Virus record (IMG/VR): IMGVR_UViG_3300041402_000464
Coordinates: 1 to 59,972 of that record
Origin: a virus
Strand: one strand, 5' to 3'
DNA length: 59,972 nucleotides
Position numbers and translations under genes: made by a program. The notes under the pieces are model-generated. The model saw only the letters and a program-made list of their open reading frames with translations. It searched no databases and was not told the DNA's origin. Every line of letters begins with the position of its first letter. The stretch's first letter is position 1. Below, one piece after another: positions 47,156 through 57,200 of the stretch.

Positions 47156-48207
47156 TGGCTGATGCGACGCCCATACTGGCGCCCCCATTAATTAACACTA
47201 CATATCTCGACGCGGAGACTGACGGCGATATAGTTGGAGTTGTATTTCAAACTCAATCTGTTCTGGGCGCCTCTCTGGTTGCCCTCCTGTATGTAGTTGA
47301 CTCCGGCAATCATCGTATTCAGGCCTTTGATTATCAGGGGAACTTTAAATTTTCCTTTGGTTCTTTTGGGACCGGCAATGGTGAATTTAATGAGCCTTAT
47401 GGTATCTGCACAGATGGAGAGAAGCTTTACGTTACCGATTCTGGAAATAACCGGGTACAGGTCTTTGATCTGTATGGTGCATATCTCTACCAGTTCGGCA
47501 CCTATGGAACTGCCACGGGAGAATTTGACTCACCCCGTGAGATAGCAACGGAAGGTTTATTCCTTTATGTTGCAGATGAACAGAATCATAGATTCCAAGT
47601 TTTCACAATGGATGGGTTGGATCTTCTCGCCATAGGTACTTTCGGAACTGGAGAGAATCAGTTTGAATACCCATACAATATATCCGTTGATTCTGCCTAT
47701 GTTTATGTAACAGATACCGTCAGAACTCAGACCTTTGCAAAAACATGGATACCCGATGTCTATATGGACATGACGATGCCCATGGATACCATGGAAATGG
47801 TGGCCGATACGAGGTATAGCGAGTTATCTCTTGATATGCCTATGGACACTATGGAAATGGTGGCGATCACGTCTTCTTTAGCCACTATGGATGCTGTCAT
47901 GCCGATGGATGAAATGGCAATAGTGGCTAAAATAGCAACACAGATAGCGATCATGGACGCAATAATGCCTATGGATACCATGAGAGTCACTATGGCTTCG
48001 GGTGTTTTGGTAGAATTTAACGCAGTAATGTCTATGGATACCATGAGAATTAAAATGACAACAGGTAGATTGGCAACATTAAATGCTGTCATGCCCATGG
48101 ATAAAATGGCAATAGAGGCACATCAAAGAGGAGAGGCAACCTTGGACTGTGAGATGCCTATGGATTATATGGATATGACAGCTTATTCAGGGGGGGCTTT
48201 CTGTTGA
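47155..48207 (+). CDS. NHL-repeat protein with MPMD tandem repeats
   Basis: The 350-residue protein has at least three NHL repeats in its first 190 residues (LYVVDSGNHRIQAFDYQG; FGTGNGEFNEPYGI; YVTDSGNNRVQVFDLYG; YVADEQNHRFQVFTMDG), a six-bladed-propeller type. Then seven copies of a 21-22 residue unit start with M-P/S-M-D-x-M (MPMDTMEMVADTRY and so on). Likely a tail-tip or surface-binding appendage protein. Confidence 0.76.
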   Translation: MADATPILAPPLINTTYLDAETDGDIVGVVFQTQSVLGASLVALLYVVDSGNHRIQAFDYQGNFKFSFGSFGTGNGEFNEPYGICTDGEKLYVTDSGNNRVQVFDLYGAYLYQFGTYGTATGEFDSPREIATEGLFLYVADEQNHRFQVFTMDGLDLLAIGTFGTGENQFEYPYNISVDSAYVYVTDTVRTQTFAKTWIPDVYMDMTMPMDTMEMVADTRYSELSLDMPMDTMEMVAITSSLATMDAVMPMDEMAIVAKIATQIAIMDAIMPMDTMRVTMASGVLVEFNAVMSMDTMRIKMTTGRLATLNAVMPMDKMAIEAHQRGEATLDCEMPMDYMDMTAYSGGAFC

Positions 48208-48662
48208 GCAAAAAAACAATAGTAATGAATGTTAAGAATAGGGGCGTTACTGAATATACGAATTATTGTTTTAATTCCTTTTGCTGTTTTAATGGAAAAT
48301 ATCTTGGAGCAGATAGCAACGGGATATTTGAATTAAGCGGTGATGACGATAATGGAACAGATATTGACGCTCACATAAAGACCGCTACGGCTGATGTAGG
48401 CAAAGGCCAACCAAAGAAACTCAGGGATGCGTGGATATTCGCTCGAAAAGGTCTTATGACTTTCACCGTTATAGCTGATGAGGACAACGAATTTACTTAC
48501 AATGCCGACGTAGAAAATAGTAAGATCCACGAAGAAAGGGTGAAGATTGGCCGGGGCATTAAAGGCAGGGGCTTTAGTTTTATACTGGCAAACGTAGACG
48601 GTAGTGATTTTGATATAGATAGTGTTACCGTTTTAACCGACAACATAAGAAGAGCGAGGTAA
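48204..48662 (+). CDS. Virion-associated hypothetical protein
   Basis: A TTG at 48204 overlaps the previous stop; an internal ATG at 48225 is an alternative. The 152 residues are beta-rich (CFNGKYLGADSNGIFELSGDD, KGRGFSFILANVDGSDFDIDSV), a pattern seen in small proteins next to phage tail or internal-virion genes. Confidence 0.6.
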   Translation: MSKKTIVMNVKNRGVTEYTNYCFNSFCCFNGKYLGADSNGIFELSGDDDNGTDIDAHIKTATADVGKGQPKKLRDAWIFARKGLMTFTVIADEDNEFTYNADVENSKIHEERVKIGRGIKGRGFSFILANVDGSDFDIDSVTVLTDNIRRAR

Positions 48663-48668
48663 AACATT

Positions 48669-50144
48669 ATGGCTGATGCAGCAGAAGTAGATGCTTTAGT
48701 AGAAGAAAAGATCACCCAGATGGACACCATTTCAACAACTGCGTTGGAAGGCGCTCAGGTCTTCCTTGAGGGTATGCTTGGAGCAATGCCAAGGACGCCA
48801 TCATATGAATTTATCTCTGAAATGCCGCTTGATATGCTGGGAGATCCTATTGATGCAGATGAACCCGAAAGACCCAACATAGACAATCTGGTAGATAGTA
48901 CTGCCTTACCTGATACGGAAGCTATTGTTTTCCCTGATCTTCCCGATGATGAAGATACGGAATTACCGGCAAAGATTATCTTGGAAGATATTGCTACCCC
49001 TGACGATATCAATGTAGAGATAATAACGTTAGATCCTTCCTTGGTTTTTCCTGTAGATACAATGACTGATTCAGATGTCAGTCCTTTTGATTATACTGAA
49101 CTGGAATATCAATCAGATTTACTTGAATCCATTAAAGCCAAGTTTCTTGCCGAGGTAGAAGAAGGGAGTACTGGCCTTACCCCCGAAGCAGAAGCAGCAC
49201 TTTACACATTAAGGGATGAGCGCGATGAGGAAAAATTCGACGATGATCTTACAGCAATAAAAGATGAGTGGTCTCAAAACCTTTTTGGTTTACCAAACGG
49301 TTCACTACAGGCAGCTATAGATGATCATTACCATGAGTATTTTCTTCACAAATTGGACAAGGCAAGAGAAGTTCAGGTTAAGCAGTTCGATTTAATCCAA
49401 GCCAATACACATTTTACTTTAACAACGGCTGTCAATCTTGAGGCTCAGTTAATACAGCATGCAGATAATGTAGCAAACAGGGCTTTAGAGGCTGCAAAGT
49501 CTGTTGTTAATCTAGGGATAGCCCTATTTAACGTACAGTTACTACGATATCAAACGGCACTTGAGGCATATAGAACCGGCGTACAGGTCTTTGTGGAAGA
49601 GTTAAGAGCCGAAGGACTTAAGGTTCAAAACTATACAGCCCAGATGCAAGGAGCTAAAGTTAAGGCTGACGTTCAAGGGCAAAGGATTTCAAATTATACC
49701 GCGCAGATATCCGCTGTGAGTGAGATTTATAATAACTACAAGGTTCAAGTGGAAGCTGCAGGCGTTAAAGCCACCGTCGAGGCCGAGAAGTTAAGGGCCT
49801 TTAAGATCAAGGTGGAGGCAGAGGTTGACAAGGTAAGGGCTCTTGTTGCTATCTACGAGGCAGATACAAGCAGGTATAGAGCAAACGTAAGTAAGGGTTC
49901 GGTAGAGGCAGAATTGAGACTTAGGCAACAAGACCTTATCTCTCGCAACCATGAGGGTAATCTTAAAATTGCAACTGAGACTGCCAGGATGAATCTTGAC
50001 GCTCTTGCTAAAAACTCTCAAATGATAATTAACGCTTCGCTTGGTGGTGCAAGGAATTACTCAATACTTGCCTCAGCCGCGATGGATTCAATTAATTCAG
50101 TGGTACAGCTTGGGTCTACTTCAAGCGTATCAGCAACCGAATAG
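48669..50144 (+). CDS. Helical internal virion/ejection-type protein
   Basis: The 491-residue protein has an acidic N-terminal half (DEPERPNIDNLVDSTALPDTE) and a helical C-terminal half of coiled-coil character (VQNYTAQMQGAKVKADVQGQ, VEAEKLRAFKIKVEAEVDKV). Similar proteins upstream of the large internal protein are thought to be ejected with DNA or to line the tail channel. The first residues (MADAAEVDALVEEKITQMD) are strongly amphipathic. Confidence 0.67.
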   Translation: MADAAEVDALVEEKITQMDTISTTALEGAQVFLEGMLGAMPRTPSYEFISEMPLDMLGDPIDADEPERPNIDNLVDSTALPDTEAIVFPDLPDDEDTELPAKIILEDIATPDDINVEIITLDPSLVFPVDTMTDSDVSPFDYTELEYQSDLLESIKAKFLAEVEEGSTGLTPEAEAALYTLRDERDEEKFDDDLTAIKDEWSQNLFGLPNGSLQAAIDDHYHEYFLHKLDKAREVQVKQFDLIQANTHFTLTTAVNLEAQLIQHADNVANRALEAAKSVVNLGIALFNVQLLRYQTALEAYRTGVQVFVEELRAEGLKVQNYTAQMQGAKVKADVQGQRISNYTAQISAVSEIYNNYKVQVEAAGVKATVEAEKLRAFKIKVEAEVDKVRALVAIYEADTSRYRANVSKGSVEAELRLRQQDLISRNHEGNLKIATETARMNLDALAKNSQMIINASLGGARNYSILASAAMDSINSVVQLGSTSSVSATE

Positions 50145-50163
50145 ATAAAGGGAGGTGACAGGG

Positions 50164-51240
50164 ATGCCATCACATTATAATGATGAAAAAAAGAGATCGA
50201 GGCTTCCGGGACTTAAGCCAGGGGAAGCGCTTACCACGGCAGGCCCAGGTTTAGAGGCAGTTAAAAAAGTAGTTGGCGGTGTAACTGGAGCTATAACTGG
50301 TGGTGAACCAGTAACGCCCTATAGAGGTTATGGTCTAGGGGAAAAAAGAGGTATGGGCTTTATGGAAGCCGGTATACCTATCCCAGAAGATCAGGCAGGG
50401 GTAATGCAAACTATGCCTACTAAACCTGTTGCCTTGGGGGGTATTTCACCAAAAACACCGGGCGTAGTAGATATAACGCCACCAATGGGCGGTGGAGCAG
50501 GAGCTATACCAGGTGCCATGCCTACCGGTCCAGTTGATCTCACGCCTAGATTGGGAGAAATAGAGGCAGGGGTTGAAGGTGCATTACCGGCTGCTTTCGA
50601 TACAGAAAAAGCACATAGGTTGGGGATGGAGAGATATGGAGAAGGGCAGGTTTATCTTCCTCCCGGACAGCGATCAAGATATGCCGATATCATGGATAGT
50701 GTTCTTGGTCCTGCCCCTACCCCTCCGGCTGGCGCAGCCCGACCAATAACAGAAGGGATACCATCTGAAATTACGCCTCCGGCAAGAAGTGGTAATGCAA
50801 TGGTTGACTTATTCCGTTGGGTGTCACACAATAAACGTCTCCAGCAACAAAACAAACAAATGGCCGAGCAGAAACGGTTGAACCTTGAGGCACAGAAGTA
50901 CGAAGGCGAGCAGGAATTTAAAGAGAAAAAGCTTGTCTCTGAGGAAAAGGGTAGGAAAGGAGCATTAGATTTAAGTAGAAGAAAGGCCATCGCCACAGAA
51001 GCTAAAGGGGCTGTAAAGCTAGACCCTTTCGTAAAAAGAGCTAGGGATATTGCCTTAAAGAAAAATCCTGATTTTGCGTACTTGCCTAAAGAGGAACAAG
51101 ATACTATAATACTCCAAGAGATCGAGCGTACCCAGAAGCTACACGGGCAAGATAAAAAGCCAAAGCCCAAAGAAGGGGATACGAAAACGCTTGGAGACAA
51201 AGAATATAAGAAAGTCAACGGTAAGTGGATGGAGGTATAA
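50164..51240 (+). CDS. Internal virion protein, Gly/Pro-rich then coiled-coil
   Basis: The 358-residue protein from ATG 50164 (GGGAGGTGA upstream; a GTG at 50155 is in frame) has a Gly/Pro/Ala/Thr-rich disordered first half (PPMGGGAGAIPGAMPTGPVD). A Gln/Lys/Glu-rich helix follows (NKRLQQQNKQMAEQKRLNLE), and the end is KEYKKVNGKWMEV. It directly precedes the polyvalent gene, whose ribosome site lies in its last codons. Probably ejected with or packed around the DNA. Confidence 0.64.
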   Translation: MPSHYNDEKKRSRLPGLKPGEALTTAGPGLEAVKKVVGGVTGAITGGEPVTPYRGYGLGEKRGMGFMEAGIPIPEDQAGVMQTMPTKPVALGGISPKTPGVVDITPPMGGGAGAIPGAMPTGPVDLTPRLGEIEAGVEGALPAAFDTEKAHRLGMERYGEGQVYLPPGQRSRYADIMDSVLGPAPTPPAGAARPITEGIPSEITPPARSGNAMVDLFRWVSHNKRLQQQNKQMAEQKRLNLEAQKYEGEQEFKEKKLVSEEKGRKGALDLSRRKAIATEAKGAVKLDPFVKRARDIALKKNPDFAYLPKEEQDTIILQEIERTQKLHGQDKKPKPKEGDTKTLGDKEYKKVNGKWMEV

Positions 51241-54200
51241 TTGAAGGAAGTCACTGACCCTAATATATTAAGCCAGCTTGACGCCGAAGAACCAGCAGGG
51301 AAGGAAGTCACCGACCCTGCTATTATTTCTCAACTTGATGCAGGAACGCCAACCGGTAAACCTGTAACAGATCCCAATATATTAAGTCAACTTGAAGCGC
51401 CCTCCCCAGAATTATCAGAACCTAATAGACTTCGGGCTAAGTATGGTTTTCCTCCTATTGAAGATGTGCCGGCTGCTATCCCAGAACCGGGATATGACGT
51501 TCTTGGCGGGGTGGCTGATATAGGTAAGCTCTTATATGATATCCCTATTCAAACTAAAGGTGCCATAGCTCGACTTGCCGAAGAAGAAGATCCTCTTGCT
51601 ACAATCGATTGGCGCGATAGATGGGTTGAAGAGGCCGGGGCCAGAACAGAAAAAAGAATAGAAGAGCTTGGCGAAAAAGGCGAAGAGAAGGTTTTACCTT
51701 GGGTTACAAGAGGTGATATAGCTGAAACATCTGGAAGTACCGGATTCTCTCTTGCAAGTATGGCCGCTGGTGCGGCTGGTGCTGGTGCTGGTTTTATTTC
51801 GCCTGTTCCTGGTGGAGCCGCAATAGGTATGTTGGGCGCCTCGGGTGCGGCAGCCTACAAAATGGATAAGACTGCCTTTACCGCCGATCTGTTTGCTGCT
51901 ACAGAAAATGCTCTTGGCAGAAAAATGACTCCGGTTGAACGCAAAGAGTTACTTGAAAAAACAGCAGATGCAAGAGAAAGCCATGCACTTTGGGAAGCTG
52001 GGCCAGAAGCAATAGGTAATCTTCTTTCTATAGTTGGAGTGGGTCAGATATTTAAAGCGGCAGGTGGTAAAAATGTTATAAAGAAAATCGTCAAAGGTCT
52101 TGCTGGGATATATGGTGGAGAACTTACCACTGAGACTGTTACACAGATTGGACAACAACGAGCCGAAGTAGCCGCTGGTTTGTCAGACGAAGAAGCACGT
52201 TCCTTTTTATCTCTCGAAGATATAGCAACTTCATTTAAGGAAATCGCACCATCCGTAACAGTCTTGTCCTCCCTTATGGCTGGTGGTGGCGCTGTTGCTG
52301 GCGGTGTAAGTAGACAGTTAAAAAAGAAAAAAGAAGAGGCAATCCCCTCCCCTGCCCCCATAGAAGGTCAAGACACCGTTGATGCAGCCATAACAGAAGA
52401 CATCAGAAAACCTACCACGGATGAACTGGTAGAAGAGGCATATCAAAGACAGCAAGCCGCTAGACCTGCCGAGGCTATCCCTGAAAAAGAAACCGATATA
52501 CAGACACTTTTAAGAGAGATCAAGGAAGCGAAGGCCGAAGAAGCAGCACCCGGCAAAAGAGCCAAGGTTCAAGAACTTGTTGAGGAAGCTCACATTAAAC
52601 AGCAGGCCATCCCCACGGAAGCTATTGACTCTCAAGAAACCGTTGACGAGCAGATCAGGGAAGATATAACCAGAGAACCCACCGAAGAAGAAGGGTTGGA
52701 AGAGATCGGACCTGTTGAGGTTTTCCGTGTAGACAATGCCAGCGGTGCTAAAAGAGATCATTTCACTTTTGTCGGTCCCAATGCAAGGGCTGTAGCAGAG
52801 AGGGAAGCCGCGAAACTTGCCACAGCAGAAGGGCAACCTCAAAAGGTTTATGCTGTTCCCCCAGAAGAGGTTTTTGATAAAGGCGGTGTTAAGGTAGGCG
52901 AGTGGGCTCCTGGTGCTGATGTTTATGAAAACAAAGAAAAACTTGATACGGCCAAATTTGAAGCTGTGACAGATGCTATACAGCCTATGTCCGATGAAAG
53001 GATAAGGTCTTTAAATCGACTTAGAGCTATAAAGCAAAGCCCTGAACAGGCAGAAGCAGCAGCGCAGCGTCTTGGAGTAGATAGTTCAGAGATTGTTACA
53101 GCAGCCGAGAACATAGAAAAAAACGGTATGCCTACCAATGATATAGAGAGAGCCCTTGTCAATCTTGCATGGGCCGATGAACTTACCGAACAGGCACAGG
53201 TAGAGGCACCAGCTCCAATAGAAGAAGCGCCGATACAGGCAGCACTTCCTTTTGCTCCCGAAGCGGAGGCTGTGACTCCCGTTGCTCCCGAAATTGAAGA
53301 GATCGAGAGGCCAGCAGGTGTCTTCGATGATCTCTTTGCGGAAGCCAAAAAACCAAAGGCGCCTAAAAAGGTGAAAGCGGAGATCGCGGCTATCCCCACT
53401 AAAAAACCTGTCAAGGCAGAGATAGTGGGCGAGGTTTACGCAGGAGAGAAGGACGGATATAAGCTTTATGTTGATGAGGCCGCTGGTAAGAGGATTATTG
53501 AGCATCCATCTGGATCAAGGCTTGTAGAGACCACTAAAGACGGCAAGAAGACCGTTGAGGTGATCGGCAGCGCAGATGATTTTGGCAAAAGGACCACTGT
53601 TCAGGAATTGGACGACGCCAGGGAGTTAGGTGTTTCACTGGAAGCCAGGAGGCCGGAAGCTGACACCGGCATCTCTAAGCCTACGCGCGATAGTAGTCCT
53701 GCCGACACCAAATTGTTTGGCGATATTTCTAATGCTGAGGCCATCAGAGTACAAGGATTTAAGTCTCTCGACAGGGAGAGGCAACATATGGTGGTCTCTA
53801 GTATGGTTTCCGCGCTTCACGAGAAGAAGATTCTCGATTTTATTATTGAGACCGTTCCCATCAATGTGATGAACAGCCTCATCGGAAAGAAGTTTTCTGC
53901 CAAGGGATTGCTCGATAACCCAGCGATGCTCACCGATAGGCTTGCCATCCCGAGTAACAAAGCGATACCGATGCCTGTAATCAGATTTATTGATTCTTTG
54001 GCGTCCTCGCTCAAAGGTGGACTTACACGCCTTGGTGCAAAAAAATCTAGTTTGATTTTCCCTGTAACCCCAAGCGGTGCTATAGTTGATACCACAATTA
54101 GTGCAGACCAAGACCCTGCTAGACCTGTAACTAGATTGGCACGTCTTGGAGCAGAAGAACTTGATTTGCCCAGACCTGATACGACCATTCCTTCTACTGA

Positions 54201-57200
54201 AGCTATTTCCACAGGTAGAACACACAAGGATTCTCAAATTCATACCTCCGTTATAAACGAACAAGTTGTTAATGTAGATATTAACCCAACCGAAGCCCAA
54301 AAGCAAGCGGGAAATTATCTAAAAGGGACGCTCAATATTCAAGGTCTTAATATTACTATTGAGAATCCTAAAGGTTCCGAGCGCACAGGGAAAGAGGATG
54401 GCGATACATGGACATCCAAGATGCACGTTGACTACGGATACATCAAGGAGTCAGAAGGCGCAGACGGGGAGCACGTGGACGTTTATATCGGCCCTAATCC
54501 TGAAAGCGAAACTGCCTATGCAGTTCACCAGATAGAGCCTGAAACGGGCAAATACGATGAAGACAAGGTAATGATCGGCTTTGATTCCCAGGAGGAGGCA
54601 GAGGCCGCTTACCGGAAGCAGTACGACCAAGGCAAGAAGGATAAGCCAAACAGGATAGGCGCTGTTACCTCTATTGCCATAGAATCTCTCAAGGAGAAGA
54701 TTAAGGCTGATGAAGTTATTGGCGAAGAAGCTATTAAGCAGATTGAGTTTAAACCAGAGGTGGTCAAGGAAGAGGTGGCTGCTCCAACTAAAGAGAAAGT
54801 TCCGGCTCCCCCTTCTCTTCCTTTAACTCAAGAAGGCGATATACTCACCAAGTCTGGTAATCCTTTTAAAACAAGGTCAGCAGCAATAACCGGTATAGTT
54901 GCCAACAAGAAACAAGATCAGGGCTATGTTCCCATAGAGGTCGAAGGTGGTTGGGTAGCAAGATCGGAAAAAGTAGCGCCTAAATTAAAGATCGAGTCCA
55001 TTAAAGCAGAACATGATGGTGAACCTGTTACCAAGACTGAAACAAAAGATATCCTTGATGATGCCAAAGAAGAGGCAAAAGATGAAGGCATTACTCCTGC
55101 GGGACAAAAAACTTTTCTTCTTTCCGAGATTGATGATGGATTAAAGGAAGCTCCAAGCGAGTCTGAATTAGAGGGCGTGGCTCCCAGAGATTATGGCAGG
55201 GTAAAGATCGAAGTTCCCGGAGATGGCACTTTTAACATCATCAATACTAAAGAAGCCCTTACGGAGTTCAAGTCTCTTGTCAAAAAGAACTTCCCCGGCA
55301 AAGAAGCGGCCAAGAAGGTGGCAAAGAGATTTGTGCCTCCTAAGCCTACAGCAGGTAAAGCAAAGGCTCTTAAAGATGTAAGACAAGGTATCTATGAAGG
55401 CAAACCTTACCATACTGATGGGCATGTAATCCTTCTTACAAAGCCTGCTCTCAAACCCAAACAGATAGACGATTCTCGCTGGGAAGACAGACCCACTATT
55501 GATGCCAGTATAATAAAAGATTTAATTCCAAAAAAGGGCGACAAGGTTACAGATATTGAATTTGTCGCTTATGAGGCGGGTGAAAGCCAGAGCATATCTA
55601 ACCTGCCTATACCTGATCTGAGGGAAGATAAGCGATTCACTGGCGCACCGAAGGCCCGTCTTATCAGTGAAAAAGGTGAAGTTTATATTGGGCAAGACTA
55701 TTATAATTATGTCCTGAGACATTTTCCTGATGCCACCTTTCATACTACCGATGAAGTAAGTCCTGTCTTGGTCAAGGATGGCAAAAAAACAGTAGGGATA
55801 GTTATGCCTATTCGCATTGAAGCCGCAGAAGTTGGAGTTAAAGAAGTTCGGATACCGAAGGAAGTTCCCGAAGCTGTGATGTTTAGCCGCGCCGAGGCAG
55901 ATAACATCATCCAAGATAAAACCGAAACTCAAGTACAGATAAATAATCAGTGGTTCCATAAGAGGATGGTTGAAGAGCAAGGATATAATTTTGATGATCT
56001 GAAAATAGGCGAAGAAACAGCCTTTGCTCAAATAGAAAAGAAACCTCCCATAATAACTGAAGCAAGTAAAGTTGTTCCAGCTGAACTTGATACGAGTGAA
56101 TATTCCAAAATATTCAAAGATTCGGATAGTGTTCAAGATCATAATGCCAAGGTAGAAATTCATGAAACGCTAATGACTGGCGGCTTGATGACTGTTGATA
56201 CCTTGATGAATTTGCGAGATCTGAGCGAGAATCTTGAATATGACCTTGAAAGAGTTGGAGATAAAAGGTATATAAGTGAAATTATAGCAGAACATGAAGG
56301 TGAAGAGATTAAAGATGAAATTCCTACACCTCCCGAAGATGTATTTGAAGCGGCCAAGCTTTCTAAAGGAATAACAGATGACATTATGGAGGCAGGTTAC
56401 GTTCTTCCCGATGGAACCTTGTTGGATTTTTCTGGGAAAAGAGATGGTGGCCCAGCGGGAGAAAGAGCCGAAGATCATAGACAACTTGGTTTTGATATTA
56501 TCGGTGATTTTTCTCAGTTTTACAGTGGTGAAATGATAGCCTTCCAGAAGGCCGGTGCCGCAAGAATTGATGCAAATTCTGGTATGATCGATTTGGAAAT
56601 ATTGCCAACAACGGCACAACTTTCCACTATAAGAGAAGTCTTGGAAATAAAAGGTGAAGGCTATATAGATTTACAGGATGGAACTCGGACAACACATCTT
56701 GATATACAGAACCCAAGCAGAGCCGCTGGGCTTATAAAGCGTTTTTATGCCGGTGAGGATGTTGGCGGTAAGCCAGTATTTAAAAAGAAAGACTTTCTCG
56801 GAGAGGGCCTGCCGGTAGAAAAAATTAAAGAAGTCCCGTTGAAGGCTGATATAGAAGCCGCTGTTGATATCATCACTACGAAGTGGAAAAACAGAGATAT
56901 TACGACTGTGAGCAGGATGAATCAACTACCTTCTCATCTCCATGATGCCGTTATTGCGGCCAAGGGGAAGAAAGATGTTGAGGGAATATTCGACCCTGAG
57001 ACCGGAAGAGTTTATCTGATAGCTGAAAATATAGATTCGCTTGAGAGGGCTAAGACTGTTTTATTCCATGAATCCCTTGGGCACTTCGGGATAAGAGGCT
57101 TATTAGGGAAAGACATTACTCCTGTGCTTAATCAGGTCTATATCAAATACCGTGCTGAGGCCCAGAAGATTGCCACAAAGTATAAGTTCGACCTCTCCAA

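Noticed and set aside
51241-55430. Minus-strand ORFs at 51949, 52044, 52510, 52923 and 53086
   Set aside because: These are antisense shadows of the polyvalent gene, hydrophobic or Ser-rich without motifs; only the HNH gene at 53635-54243 is convincing.
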